This document shows, in pieces, positions 9,142 through 17,990 of a DNA stretch of 64,000 nt; position 1 is the first letter of the stretch; every line of letters begins with the position of its first letter. This DNA comes from Caloramator mitchellensis (GTDB lineage Bacteria; Bacillota; Clostridia; Clostridiales; Caloramatoraceae), in NCBI RefSeq assembly GCF_001440545.1, contig NZ_LKHP01000002.1:258574-322573 (forward strand). Reading direction: 5' to 3'. Made by a program: the position numbers and the translations under genes. The notes under the pieces are model-generated. The model did no database searches, was not told the DNA's origin, and saw nothing but the letters and a program-made list of their open reading frames with translations.

Positions 9142-9398
9142 CACATTGCAACGCTTTTTGGTTTGAATATTATTTGAACTGTTTGCGTCAAAATGTCAGA
9201 ATAACTGTATGATATAGTTCGTGTTGTATTGTCATTTCCTTCAACTCTTACTATGAATATATTTGGATAAGTCTTTTCAAGGATGCCTTCTTTAACTGTG
9301 AATTTTTTTCGTCCGCTGTTTGCCTTAACAACGACTTTTTCACCAACATGCTCATCTATATCTTTTTTGATGGCACTTAATTGTTCTTTTCCTCTCAT
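9141..9398 (-). CDS. veg: Veg protein
   Basis: This 85-aa protein has the Veg family pattern (LSAIKKDIDEHVGEKVVVKANSGRKK near the N terminus, then a beta-rich half). In Bacillus, Veg is an abundant small protein that affects biofilm matrix gene expression. The ATG at 9398 is chosen over an in-frame GTG at 9407 because AGAGGG needs the spacing. Two tandem sigma-A-like promoters lie just upstream, consistent with the strong vegetative expression for which veg is known. The position between the yabG block and ispE is conserved. Confidence 0.93.
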   Translation of the reverse strand: MRGKEQLSAIKKDIDEHVGEKVVVKANSGRKKFTVKEGILEKTYPNIFIVRVEGNDNTTRTISYSYSDILTQTVQIIFKPKSVAM

Positions 9399-9424
9399 AA
9401 GAAACACCCTCTTTCCACTACACT

Positions 9425-9453
9425 ATTTTACACTAAATTGGGTGTTTCGTCAA
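9425..9453 (-). promoter_or_regulatory. sigma-A promoter P1 of veg
   Basis: TTGACG - 17 nt - TAAAAT reads toward veg. The -10 is about 27 nt upstream of the start codon. Confidence 0.7.
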
Positions 9454-9466
9454 TAGCAAGTTAAAT

Positions 9467-9495
9467 ATTTTATCAACTTTTTTTAATATTGTCAA
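9467..9495 (-). promoter_or_regulatory. sigma-A promoter P2 of veg
   Basis: TTGACA - 17 nt - TAAAAT lies 42 bp upstream of P1 in the same direction. Tandem consensus-like promoters fit a highly expressed gene. Confidence 0.65.
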
Positions 9496-9606
9496 TATCA
9501 CAAGAAAATATATTTTTATATTATTTTTTAATCAGAATTAAATATTTCTTTGTTTTTAAGTTTATCTTCATTTTATAGGCTTATCCCATATTTGACAAGT
9601 TTTTTA

Positions 9607-10938
9607 TCATACCCTTACGTCATAATATTCACAAATACCTTCAAAAACAGCCTTAGCAATCTTTTCAAGTCCCTCTTCATCGTATTTTTCTCTATCGACA
9701 TTTCCCGTTAAGTATAAGCATTCCAATACAATTCCGCTTACTCTTCCTTCCCTTAATATATAATAGTCACCTACTCTAACTCCCCTGTTTTTTATGCCCG
9801 CTTTATTTTTCAACTTCTCAAGTATTTCTTTGGAAAGTTCTAAAGCTAAATCGTCGTCCTTAAAACAGTAGCATTCAGCACCATTTACTGTGTCGTTTAT
9901 GAAACTGTTCTGGTGAATTGAAATAAAAAAGTTTGGTCTTTCTTTGTTAATGATATTTACCCTATCAAGCAGGGATAAATACTCATCCTTTTCTCTTGTT
10001 AAGATTATAATACAACCCTTAGATTCTAATAAATATTTAAGCTTAAGTGCTATTTTTAAATTTATATCCTTTTCAATCAAACTATCATTGACCTTGCCAA
10101 AATCGCTTCCACCATGTCCTGCATCAATCACAATTTTTTTATCATATAAATTGTTTAAAATATATTCTTTATCTAATCTAATTATCTCAACCCCAGTAAA
10201 ATAATACTTTATAAGCTCATTAAACTTACAGCCCTCCTTTGCTAAATTGTTTGCCCCTTGTATACATATACCAAGCCCCATTCCATCTCCTATCTCTTTT
10301 ATTGAGATGCTTTTTTGCATAAAATAGATTCTATTGCTTTTTAAATTCATCCTTTCAGCAAATTCCTTTCCAGATGTCTTATTTGTTCTTATATCTAAAT
10401 TAATAATTCTTCCTGTTTCATCCCTTTCAACATTTTCCATAAAGTTAGGTATCTCATTTTTATAATTTCCATTAAGCATTCCTAACTTATTTTCTATATC
10501 TTTAATTTCAAATTCAACTTCCCTTTTAGTCCTTGGGCATTTATTGCATAAAACCCTTCTCAAATAGGGGATATTTACTCCTAAAACATCTTCAGAATTT
10601 GCTGTTCCTCCAGAACAGTTCATAGTATAATAAAAGTCGATTATCTTATTGTTATATTTAACTATTAAACCTTCAGTTTCACTAACCGCTTTATTTATTT
10701 TTTCTTTTAACTTTGTATTTAGATTTATATAATTATTTTCGTCTAACTCAACATTGACTTTTTCATTCTCTATTAAATTTCTTATTCCACGGCAAAGTTT
10801 GCTTCTTAACAATACCGAAATTGCCTTTAAAGTTTCTATTTCTAGTTCAAAAAACTCTTGAAAGCTTGACAAATGATAAAGCACAGCCATTTCAAGTTCG
10901 ATGTATTTCCCATTTAATAAAAGCCTTAAATCATCCAT
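9607..10938 (-). CDS. SpoIID-like / N-acetylmuramoyl-L-alanine amidase fusion
   Basis: Two peptidoglycan-hydrolase modules are fused. Residues ~1-240 are SpoIID/LytB-like, with the YYTMNCSGGTANSEDVL motif and a GMGLGICIQGANNLA C-terminal signature. Residues ~267-443 are an Amidase_3 domain, with the zinc motif VIDAGHGGSDFG and ISIHQNS. SpoIID enzymes cleave denuded glycans left by an amidase, so one protein holds both steps of the engulfment pair. No signal peptide or membrane helix is visible at the N terminus. It starts 12 nt after yabG stops (SD AGAGGTGGGAG), so it is cotranscribed and probably sporulation-specific. Confidence 0.85.
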   Translation of the reverse strand: MDDLRLLLNGKYIELEMAVLYHLSSFQEFFELEIETLKAISVLLRSKLCRGIRNLIENEKVNVELDENNYINLNTKLKEKINKAVSETEGLIVKYNNKIIDFYYTMNCSGGTANSEDVLGVNIPYLRRVLCNKCPRTKREVEFEIKDIENKLGMLNGNYKNEIPNFMENVERDETGRIINLDIRTNKTSGKEFAERMNLKSNRIYFMQKSISIKEIGDGMGLGICIQGANNLAKEGCKFNELIKYYFTGVEIIRLDKEYILNNLYDKKIVIDAGHGGSDFGKVNDSLIEKDINLKIALKLKYLLESKGCIIILTREKDEYLSLLDRVNIINKERPNFFISIHQNSFINDTVNGAECYCFKDDDLALELSKEILEKLKNKAGIKNRGVRVGDYYILREGRVSGIVLECLYLTGNVDREKYDEEGLEKIAKAVFEGICEYYDVRV

Positions 10939-10950
10939 ACTCCCACCTCT

Positions 10951-11808
10951 TTAGACCTTATGGGAGCATTCCCTGTATTTACCCCTGGTTTCAAGCCCTC
11001 CAATGCCCTTATCTCCGGTTATTGTGTTTTGTAAAACCTCATTTGGTGATAGAAATTTACTAATGCTAGAAAATGCTATCTTTTCACATACGAATACCGG
11101 GTCCATCGCATGTATTAAAACTCTCCCTGGGGAGCTTGCAAAATTAGCCCCAGCATCTAAAAGCGCTTCATAATAGGATTGGCAAGCTCCTGCAAATATA
11201 ACTAAATCATCGTAGCCCGGTTCATACTCTCTTGCTTTTTTAACTGCTTCTACAAAAAACCTCGAGTTTCTATAATTATTTATGTCCTGTAAATTCTTCG
11301 CCCCCTTTACAATGCTGTCGTGACCTGTTAAAACCAGTATATCTGGCTTATATTCTTTTAATAACTGCAAAATAATATCGGACTGCTGCACCTCTGGAAC
11401 ATATTTTACTATTACATTAATTCCAAGCTGCTTATATCCCTTAAGGCATATATTCATGTATTCCTCGTCTCCATCTATGTGCAATACTCTTCCCGACCGT
11501 CCTCCCTGCGAAAATTCTTTTTCTTTGCCTTCGAATCTTTTGCCATGAAACGGGCTCTTTCTGCTCAGTATAATCTTCTTAATTTTTGCATTTACCTTTT
11601 TATTGAATACTTCATCATATTCGTTTAGTTTTCTTGAGTCTATCTGCATAAGATCCTCCTCAGGAGCATCGGCTACAATTCTTAATTCTATTCCCTTTAA
11701 AACATAGGTTCGCTTCCCATCGGACTTTGTAATGATTTGCATTATTTTAAAATATACATCTCCCCCATAGGATTTTCTTGCCACTATATCCCCCACTTTT
11801 AAACTCAT
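10951..11808 (-). CDS. yabG: Sporulation-specific protease YabG
   Basis: YabG is the coat-associated cysteine protease that trims coat and cortex proteins and, in C. difficile, germination proteins. The N terminus (KVGDIVARKSYGGDVYFKI) and the central region RVLHIDGDEEYMN are typical. LVLTGHDS and FAGACQSYYEA carry the predicted catalytic His and Cys. The length of 285 aa is normal. SD AAAGGTGAAG precedes the ATG. The SpoIID-amidase fusion follows 12 nt downstream. Confidence 0.94.
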   Translation of the reverse strand: MSLKVGDIVARKSYGGDVYFKIMQIITKSDGKRTYVLKGIELRIVADAPEEDLMQIDSRKLNEYDEVFNKKVNAKIKKIILSRKSPFHGKRFEGKEKEFSQGGRSGRVLHIDGDEEYMNICLKGYKQLGINVIVKYVPEVQQSDIILQLLKEYKPDILVLTGHDSIVKGAKNLQDINNYRNSRFFVEAVKKAREYEPGYDDLVIFAGACQSYYEALLDAGANFASSPGRVLIHAMDPVFVCEKIAFSSISKFLSPNEVLQNTITGDKGIGGLETRGKYRECSHKV

Positions 11809-11883
11809 AGCTTCACCTTTACAATTACTATAGTATTATAATATGTGGTTCGGGACATTTTGCCATTAAAAAAGAGGATAAAA

Positions 11884-11904
11884 AATTCCAGCAATGCTGG
11901 AATT
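11884..11904 (-). terminator. Terminator of the first CotS gene
   Basis: AATTCCAGC-AAT-GCTGGAATT is followed on the minus strand by TTTTTT. Confidence 0.8.
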
Positions 11905-11907
11905 AGT

Positions 11908-12897
11908 TTAAATTATATCCAAACCCTCAATGAAATTCAGGTAGTTTTCTTTTTCTTCGAGTATTTCCCGCATCTTTTTCATGAAGCTTGCCTCACTCCA
12001 ACCCGGCTCTTTATAATAATATCTGTTCGCAAGCCTCCAAAATCTTTGCGGGAACATCAAAAGAGCCTTAAGCACGTTTAATTCATCCCTTGTTATGGGC
12101 TTTAAATCGTTGTAACTATCAAGTATTAATTTTGCTTTGCTCTTGTCCCAATCTAACCGTTTAAGAGATTTAATCATTAAAGTTGCAACATCATATATTT
12201 GTATTTCTTCTTTGCAATAGTCAAAATCGACGATATACACATCCCCATTATCCTTAATTAAAATATTGTGATAGGTAAAATCATGATGGCATAATACCTT
12301 ATCCTGAATATCCCTCTGACAAACCCTATTATAGCAATCTATATCAAGAAATTTTAATGCCTTTTTTGCAAGTTCAATGTAAAAATCTACATTTTCAAGA
12401 TAGAGTAAATCAAAATCAGTCTTTTTTTTGTTCTTTCTTGCTAAGTCCCTCATTTTATTAAGAGTCATAAGCCTTTTCTCAAATGTGAAAGGGAGTTTTC
12501 CAATATCATTTCTTGCCTTTAAATTATCCTCAGGAGTAAAATTTCTTGCTGCATTGTGGAATTTTGCTAGAACTTCTGCTGCAAGCTTTAAATCCGTTTC
12601 GTTCTTAAAGTCGCATTCCCTTCCATCAATCCATTGCGTCACAACATAAATGTCTTCATTTACAAGGGCGTATGGAAGTCCTTTGAGGCTTAGCTCGTTT
12701 CTATCAATCTTTTCAAATCCATTGCTAATGATATGCTCCTTAGCCTTATAAATATACATAAGCTTGTGTGGACCATAATTAACTTTTTTTAAGCATTTGT
12801 TCCCCTTATTTGTCTTAATTAGATACACTCCTCTTTGTGGAATCATATCTCTTATTTCAAATCCAAACTGTGTTGATATTTCTGTTTCCCTAACCAT
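11908..12897 (-). CDS. CotS family spore coat kinase-like protein
   Basis: This 329-aa protein has the aminoglycoside-phosphotransferase/CotS fold. Its catalytic loop LCHHDFTYHNIL lies near residue 225, with a metal-binding DFDYC about 20 residues later. CotS, YsxE and YutH are spore coat proteins of this family, and related CotH-type kinases phosphorylate coat proteins. No CotS substrate is established. The gene is divergent from a GT4 glycosyltransferase (13042), the same pairing as cotS with cotSA in Bacillus. SD GGGGTGG lies before ATG 12897. Confidence 0.88.
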   Translation of the reverse strand: MVRETEISTQFGFEIRDMIPQRGVYLIKTNKGNKCLKKVNYGPHKLMYIYKAKEHIISNGFEKIDRNELSLKGLPYALVNEDIYVVTQWIDGRECDFKNETDLKLAAEVLAKFHNAARNFTPEDNLKARNDIGKLPFTFEKRLMTLNKMRDLARKNKKKTDFDLLYLENVDFYIELAKKALKFLDIDCYNRVCQRDIQDKVLCHHDFTYHNILIKDNGDVYIVDFDYCKEEIQIYDVATLMIKSLKRLDWDKSKAKLILDSYNDLKPITRDELNVLKALLMFPQRFWRLANRYYYKEPGWSEASFMKKMREILEEKENYLNFIEGLDII

Positions 12898-13041
12898 CTT
12901 TCCACCCCCTATTAATTTTTATGTCAAACATCCCTATAATATGAATGCCAGCCTCTTGACTTTTTGACTTTTTTTACTTTTGCCTTCACACACATTGACT
13001 AAATTCCATATTATAATATGAGAAATTGTTTAGGTGATGCT

Positions 13042-14157
13042 ATGAAGATAGGATTTGATGCAAGAGCTGCCATATGGTATAGAGGAACAGGTATTGGAAC
13101 TTACACATATCAGCTAATTAAAAACATCTCAATAATGGATAAGAATAATGATTACTTAGTTTTTCTTCCAAGTGAGAATTTCGATATAATATTTGACGAT
13201 AATTTTAATGTCAAGCAAATCGATAAGTGTGAAAAAGAAACTTTCTGGGAACAGGTCGATGTTCCAAACATATTAACTGACACCGGCATTGAGATTTATC
13301 ATGTTCCTCAAAATGGAATAGGACTTCCCTATGAAAAAAACTGCAAATTTGTAATAACCCTTCATGATGTGATTCCATATAAGATGCCAGAAACTGTTGG
13401 GCCTCAATATTTAAAGATTTATCTTGAGGAAATTCCAAAAATCCTTCCATTATGCGATGGCATCATAACCGTATCTGAGTATTCTAAAATGGATATTGCA
13501 AAAACTTTAAATTATCCCGAAGAAAAAATATTTGTGACTTATCTTGCAGCTGAGGATATATATTTCCCGTTAAACAAAAAATACTGCAAAGAATTTATAA
13601 GAAAAAAATATTGTATTGATGAAGATTTCATCCTTTATGTTGGTGGATTCAGCCCACGGAAGAATATCAAAGGGTTAATTAAGGCCTATAGCCTGATAAA
13701 AAATAAAATTGGCAATATTAAGCTTGTTATCCTTGGCAAAAAAGGGCGTTCTTATTTTGATTATCGTGACCTTGCATTAAGTCTTGGATTAAAAAACGAT
13801 GTTGTATTCCCCGGATTTATAGAAGTTGAGGAACTGCCAATTTTCTATAACGCTGCAAAGATGCTTGTATATCCTTCTTTCTACGAGGGTTTTGGGCTTC
13901 CTCCTTTAGAGGCTATGGCCTGTGGAACACCAGTCGTTGCATCTAATGCCACTTCAATCCCGGAGGTTTTAAAGAGCGGAGCTCTTTATATTAATCCATA
14001 TGATGAATATTCAATAGCTGAAAAAATGCTTATGCTAGTAGAAGATGATGCTTTATATAATGAAATGGCTTTAAAGGGATTATTTCAAAGTTCCTTCTAT
14101 TGCTGGAAACGAACTGCTGTTGAAACTTTATCTGCATATAATAAATTGTCGAAATAA
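13042..14157 (+). CDS. GT4 glycosyltransferase, CotSA-like
   Basis: This 371-aa GT-B glycosyltransferase has an N-terminal KIGFDARAAIWYRGTGIGTYT acceptor domain. The donor site is [22 protein letters not shown], with the E-x7-E signature near residue 275. It probably glycosylates a surface polymer or coat component, and it is divergent from a CotS gene. The ATG at 13042 is preferred (AGGTGAT just upstream). A close paralog lies at 20167-21270. It has no signal peptide, so it is cytoplasmic, consistent with action in the mother cell. Confidence 0.87.
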   Translation: MKIGFDARAAIWYRGTGIGTYTYQLIKNISIMDKNNDYLVFLPSENFDIIFDDNFNVKQIDKCEKETFWEQVDVPNILTDTGIEIYHVPQNGIGLPYEKNCKFVITLHDVIPYKMPETVGPQYLKIYLEEIPKILPLCDGIITVSEYSKMDIAKTLNYPEEKIFVTYLAAEDIYFPLNKKYCKEFIRKKYCIDEDFILYVGGFSPRKNIKGLIKAYSLIKNKIGNIKLVILGKKGRSYFDYRDLALSLGLKNDVVFPGFIEVEELPIFYNAAKMLVYPSFYEGFGLPPLEAMACGTPVVASNATSIPEVLKSGALYINPYDEYSIAEKMLMLVEDDALYNEMALKGLFQSSFYCWKRTAVETLSAYNKLSK

Positions 14158-14179
14158 CACTCCAAATTTTTGGGGTGTT
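14156..14179 (+). terminator. Terminator of GT4 gene
   Basis: AACACTCC...GGGGTGTT plus TTTTT directly follows the stop. Confidence 0.75.
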
Positions 14180-14253
14180 TTTGTTATTATCCGTTGAGTT
14201 GTAATAAAAAGTATGCTAATATAGTTATAAAAGTCGAGGTGGGGGGAAAATTT

Positions 14254-14871
14254 ATGGACTTTCAAGTCGTTCAGGATACTATAAATAAAATTGAAGGAGT
14301 AATCAATTCAAAGGTAGTATCGGAGAACAATGAAATTGTTGAGATACATATAATAGCCAACAGTTCAAGGTCACCAAAACAAATAGTTAGGGATATTGAA
14401 TCTACTTTGATGGCAAAGTATGATTTTAGAATAGATAAAAATAAGATAAGCATCGCAGTAATTCAATCTGAGGATATGATGAGCACAAAGAGAATCAAAC
14501 TACATAGCGTTGCAGTTAAAACTCTTTTGAATACAATCGAATACAATGTAAATCTATTATATGATAATAACGAATATACAATAGATGGTGTTGGAATAAA
14601 CACGCAGGCAAACAGAAAAAAACTCATTGCACAGGCAACTTTGCAGGGAGTAGAGAAAATTATTGGACAAGAATTCCTCTTTGATGTGCAGGATGTCATC
14701 GTCAACACTACAAACACCGTTTCTGTAGTCACTGTAATAGTTAATTCCCTCGTTGGCGGACATGAAGAAGCACTTGTTGGTTCAGCAGTTGTCAGAAAGG
14801 ATTTAAACGAAGCCATCGCCAGAGCAACACTCGACGCAATCAACAGACGAATTGATAAGATAACTGCATAG
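14254..14871 (+). CDS. Conserved hypothetical protein with two alpha/beta halves
   Basis: I do not recognise a named family. The 205-aa protein has no signal peptide or membrane helix. It appears to contain an N-terminal alpha-beta module (residues 1-75, IVEIHIIANSSRSPKQIVRDIE) and a second one (residues ~80-205) with a Val-rich strand (VIVNTTNTVSVVTVIV) and a conserved-looking GGHEEALVGSAVV. SD GAGGTGGGGGG precedes ATG 14254. The HD-GYP operon follows 222 nt later on the same strand, so a link to cyclic-di-GMP signalling is possible but only by position. Confidence 0.6.
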   Translation: MDFQVVQDTINKIEGVINSKVVSENNEIVEIHIIANSSRSPKQIVRDIESTLMAKYDFRIDKNKISIAVIQSEDMMSTKRIKLHSVAVKTLLNTIEYNVNLLYDNNEYTIDGVGINTQANRKKLIAQATLQGVEKIIGQEFLFDVQDVIVNTTNTVSVVTVIVNSLVGGHEEALVGSAVVRKDLNEAIARATLDAINRRIDKITA

Positions 14872-14880
14872 TGGTGTGGA

Positions 14881-15077
14881 TAAGGCCGATTATATTTTAT
14901 TTTCCATTTCCTCTTAGCGGAGCAACGCAACAGGCATTAGCGGAGCCCTGTTAGCCGAAGCGCAAAGGGGGTTATCAGATATGAAGAAAATATGGCCTGC
15001 ATTAATGGCTCTATTAACATTAGCAATAGCTGGTGGTTCAATATTTTCATGGAAATAAGTTTTTATAATCGGCCTTA
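14881..15077 (+). ncRNA. Candidate structured leader closed by a 14-bp long-range stem
   Basis: TAAGGCCGATTATA (14881-14894) is exactly complementary to TATAATCGGCCTTA (15064-15077). The enclosed ~170 nt contain a GC-rich stretch with a direct repeat TTAGCGGAGC (14914 and 14937), a hairpin AACAGG/CCTGTT, and a 25-codon ORF. The right arm ends just before the SD of the HD-GYP gene. It does not match the c-di-GMP-I or -II consensus as I know them. The RNA role is an inference from complementarity alone. Confidence 0.45.
14981..15058 (+). CDS. 25-aa hydrophobic micro-ORF
   Basis: The peptide reads MKKIWPALMALLTLAIAGGS followed by IFSWK. It has a Lys-rich N terminus, one membrane-spanning segment, and Lys at the C terminus. 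SD AAAGGGGG lies about 8 nt upstream. It contains no Cys, so it is not a classic AgrD lactone precursor. It sits inside the 14-bp-stem leader. Length and charge pattern resemble type I toxins or small regulatory membrane peptides. Whether it is translated is unknown. Confidence 0.5.
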   Translation: MKKIWPALMALLTLAIAGGSIFSWK

Positions 15078-15093
15078 GAAGAGGAGGATTTTT

Positions 15094-16371
15094 ATGAGAA
15101 AAGATAATTTTAAACTTTATTCGTATTTGTTTTTAATCTATTTAATAGCTATATGTTTATTTTATTCTGCTGCTAAAGTGAATACATTTACATCAATTAA
15201 CATTGATGGTATTATTATTTTCTCTTTATTAGCAATTATATCGGATTCTTTACCTGTTGAATATAAAAATATTTTAGTAAGTACAACTTTTGCTATAGCA
15301 ATAGCTGTTGTTAGCATATTTAACACTTTCTGGTCAATGGTTATAATTAGTATGGGTGTGTTATTTAGGATGTATAAATCTGATGGTAAAATTAACCATT
15401 TATTTAATATTCCACCTTATAAGCTACTATTCAACGTATCAAATTATGCTATTTCTACATATTTTACTTCGATTTCTACATTATATATTTCTAATTTTTT
15501 TAAAAATAATCTTCATTTGACTGAAGGCCTACAATTTTTAGTTTCTATTATTGTTTTTTTATTTGTGAATTCGTCAATAATTTCAATATTAATTATGATT
15601 TTAACTAATGACAATTTTTTATTAATTCTAAAATCACATATTAATTTTGGTTTTTTAAACATTGTTTCTATGGCACCTTTAGGATATTTACTTGCTTACC
15701 TCTATAAAACTAACAATTTAATTGGTATAATCGTCGTCATGATACTTGTTTTATTTGCCCGTTACTCATTCATACTTTACATAGAATCAAAATCAAAGTA
15801 TATGCAGACTGTTGAAGCGCTGATGCACGCGTTGGAATCAAGAGACAAGTATACTGAAGGTCATTCAAGAAATGTCGCAAAATATGTTGAATTGATTGCA
15901 AGGGAACTTAAGTTTAGCGAGAGCAAGATTGAAGAACTTATACTTGCTTCCTATTTACATGATATAGGAAAAATTGGAATCAGCGATTCCATTTTAAATA
16001 AACAGGGAAAACTTACTGACGAGGAATATAACATAATCAAAACTCATCCTGTAATAGGCTATAACATAGTTACAGACATTAAGGACCTTGGAAATATACC
16101 TGAAATAGTTAGGCACCACCATGAAAAATACGATGGGACAGGCTATCCGGATAAAAAGGGTGGAGATGAATTAAGCCTTGATGTTTACATACTTCAACTT
16201 GCCGATGCTGTTGATGCCATGGCTACAAACAGAATCTACAGAGAGGCATTAACATGGGATGAGATACATTCAGAACTTATTAAAAACAGAGGAACACAAT
16301 TTCATCCACTTATTGTCGATACGTTCCTTAAAGTTTGCGAAAAAAACAATCCATGCTTAGAAAGAGGTTAA
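15094..16371 (+). CDS. Membrane-anchored HD-GYP phosphodiesterase
   Basis: The N-terminal ~220 residues form about seven hydrophobic helices, probably a membrane sensor domain. A C-terminal HD-GYP domain follows, with HD at about residue 289 (YLHDIGKIG), HHHEKYDGTGYPDKKGG near residue 341, and a DAVDAMATNR helix. HD-GYP enzymes hydrolyse cyclic di-GMP, and all expected metal ligands are visible. The gene is followed 3 nt later by a DUF5317 gene. SD GAGGAGG precedes ATG 15094. It is preceded by the structured leader with a micro-ORF. Confidence 0.9.
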   Translation: MRKDNFKLYSYLFLIYLIAICLFYSAAKVNTFTSINIDGIIIFSLLAIISDSLPVEYKNILVSTTFAIAIAVVSIFNTFWSMVIISMGVLFRMYKSDGKINHLFNIPPYKLLFNVSNYAISTYFTSISTLYISNFFKNNLHLTEGLQFLVSIIVFLFVNSSIISILIMILTNDNFLLILKSHINFGFLNIVSMAPLGYLLAYLYKTNNLIGIIVVMILVLFARYSFILYIESKSKYMQTVEALMHALESRDKYTEGHSRNVAKYVELIARELKFSESKIEELILASYLHDIGKIGISDSILNKQGKLTDEEYNIIKTHPVIGYNIVTDIKDLGNIPEIVRHHHEKYDGTGYPDKKGGDELSLDVYILQLADAVDAMATNRIYREALTWDEIHSELIKNRGTQFHPLIVDTFLKVCEKNNPCLERG

Positions 16372-16374
16372 ATT

Positions 16375-16926
16375 ATGACTACGATGCTTTTTTCAGTGAT
16401 TCTTGGAATAATCATAGGTTATCTTTTAAAAGGTGATTTAAGAAACATGGACGTTTCAAATCTTAAGGGCATTTACATCGCATTTGCTTCATTCTTAGTG
16501 GAAGTAATTTTATTTACACTTGTTAGAAAAGGAATTTTAGAGCGCGGACTTATAACTATTATTATTTATTCTATTCAATATTTATTGCTATTTATTTTTG
16601 TTTATCTAAATCGTAAAAATTTTGCCATTCTTATACTTGGATTAGGCTTTCTATTAAATGCAATTGCAATTTTTTCAAACGGTGGCGCTATGCCGGTTAA
16701 TCCAAACGCAATTGTCGAAGCAGGCCTTGCACCATCGATTGACCAGATTAACGCATCTTCAGAAGGTTTATACATCGTAGCTGATGAGACTACCAAGCTT
16801 GCAATATTTGGCGACTTTATTCCAATTAAATATGTTTTACACTATGTAATCAGCATAGGAGACATTTTGATATACCTTGGAATATTACTTTATATAATAA
16901 AAGAGATGAAACGAAATCCAGCATAA
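16375..16926 (+). CDS. DUF5317 family membrane protein
   Basis: This 183-aa protein has about five hydrophobic helices. A periplasmic-side loop contains NGGAMPVNPNAI, typical of DUF5317 proteins that accompany HD-GYP genes in Clostridia. It overlaps no neighbour and lies 3 nt after the HD-GYP stop, so the two are cotranscribed. The function is unknown; acting as a sensor or partner for the phosphodiesterase is inferred from linkage. Confidence 0.75.
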   Translation: MTTMLFSVILGIIIGYLLKGDLRNMDVSNLKGIYIAFASFLVEVILFTLVRKGILERGLITIIIYSIQYLLLFIFVYLNRKNFAILILGLGFLLNAIAIFSNGGAMPVNPNAIVEAGLAPSIDQINASSEGLYIVADETTKLAIFGDFIPIKYVLHYVISIGDILIYLGILLYIIKEMKRNPA

Positions 16927-16937
16927 ATGCTGGATTT
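16914..16937. terminator. Terminator of HD-GYP/DUF5317 operon
   Basis: AAATCCAGCAT-AA-ATGCTGGATTT plus T-run. The hairpin contains the DUF5317 stop codon. Confidence 0.85.
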
Positions 16938-16979
16938 TTTACTTTCGATGCTTTTCAAGATAAATTCTTGGACAAACAC

Positions 16980-17978
16980 CTACAACCAAATTTTTCTTAT
17001 TCCCCTCAAAAGCCTTGCCCTATCTTCAAGATATCCAGCCTTTCTAATAAGCTTATCAAGATATTCATCCTCGTCCCAATCCTTTGTTCTGCAATAATAA
17101 TCCCTTGAAATGTCGTAAAAATCCTTTGGAAATACTAAAAGAGCATAAAGAACCTTTAATTCATCCTTTGATAATGGATTTAGCTTATTATAGCTATCGA
17201 GAAGCATAACAATAGAATCAATCGAAAAGTTAGTATCCTTAGCAACCTTATTAATAATATTTGCCAAATCATGCACCCTTACATCTAAAACGCAATAGTC
17301 AAAATCACAAAAATATACATTATCATCATTTCCCATCAATATATTATGATGAGCAAGGTCGTGATGGCATAAAACATATTCTCTAAATCTTAAATATCCT
17401 GACTCTCCTAATTGATTTATAGCATCTTTTATCTGTTCCAGATAATAATCCGCATATTCTAAAAAAATTATGTCAAATTCAGTCTTTAAAACATGCATGC
17501 TTGCTATATCATAAAACTTTTCAATATTATGATATCTTTCCCTGAATCTGTTTATCATCTTACCTTGTAAAAACCTTTTTTCATAGAAATCTATATTCTG
17601 CGAAGCTTCGTGATACTGCGACAATGCTGCTGCTGACTTTTTCAAATCAATTGGATTTTGAAAAATAGCCTCCCTGCCTTCTACGCAGTCCAAAACAACA
17701 TATATGTCCCCATCATATTCAATAAATGGTCTTCCATCTTTAGTCAATCTAAAATTAATAACATAAGGGTAATTTTCTCTTATTTTATTTAGCGAATTAT
17801 ATATAAAATTCAAATCTTCTGTGGAATACTTAATCTTTTTTAGTATTTTTATTCCACAGTTTGTGGATAAAACAAATACACTTCTAACGGGTGTAACTTC
17901 GCTGACTACTAAGCCAAATTTTTCAAACAATCTATTATCTAATGAAAAAGTTGAAAGAAATCTTTTGTCTTTAGCCAT
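16980..17978 (-). CDS. CotS family spore coat kinase-like protein
   Basis: This 332-aa CotS homolog has an intact catalytic loop (LCHHDLAHHNIL) and DFDYC metal motif. The C-terminal region has the FPKDFYDISRDYYC pattern shared with the paralog at 11908. The start at ATG 17978 is chosen because AAGGGGTG lies 6 nt upstream; a GTG start lies 9 nt earlier. It is the last gene of a minus-strand run 20044-16980 (CotS, coiled coil, pseudokinase, CotS) with very short gaps, so it probably belongs to one mother-cell-expressed operon. Confidence 0.87.
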   Translation of the reverse strand: MAKDKRFLSTFSLDNRLFEKFGLVVSEVTPVRSVFVLSTNCGIKILKKIKYSTEDLNFIYNSLNKIRENYPYVINFRLTKDGRPFIEYDGDIYVVLDCVEGREAIFQNPIDLKKSAAALSQYHEASQNIDFYEKRFLQGKMINRFRERYHNIEKFYDIASMHVLKTEFDIIFLEYADYYLEQIKDAINQLGESGYLRFREYVLCHHDLAHHNILMGNDDNVYFCDFDYCVLDVRVHDLANIINKVAKDTNFSIDSIVMLLDSYNKLNPLSKDELKVLYALLVFPKDFYDISRDYYCRTKDWDEDEYLDKLIRKAGYLEDRARLLRGIRKIWL

Positions 17979-17990
17979 CCAATCCACCCC

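Noticed and set aside
14463..14930. 155-codon minus-strand open frame
   Set aside because: Antisense to the 14254-14871 gene, Ser/Thr-rich shadow with no motif or SD.
14876..14980. c-di-GMP riboswitch upstream of the HD-GYP gene
   Set aside because: The conserved core elements of c-di-GMP-I and -II that I know are not present; kept only as an unclassified structured leader.
14981..15058. AgrD-type autoinducer peptide
   Set aside because: No cysteine and no agrB-like gene nearby.
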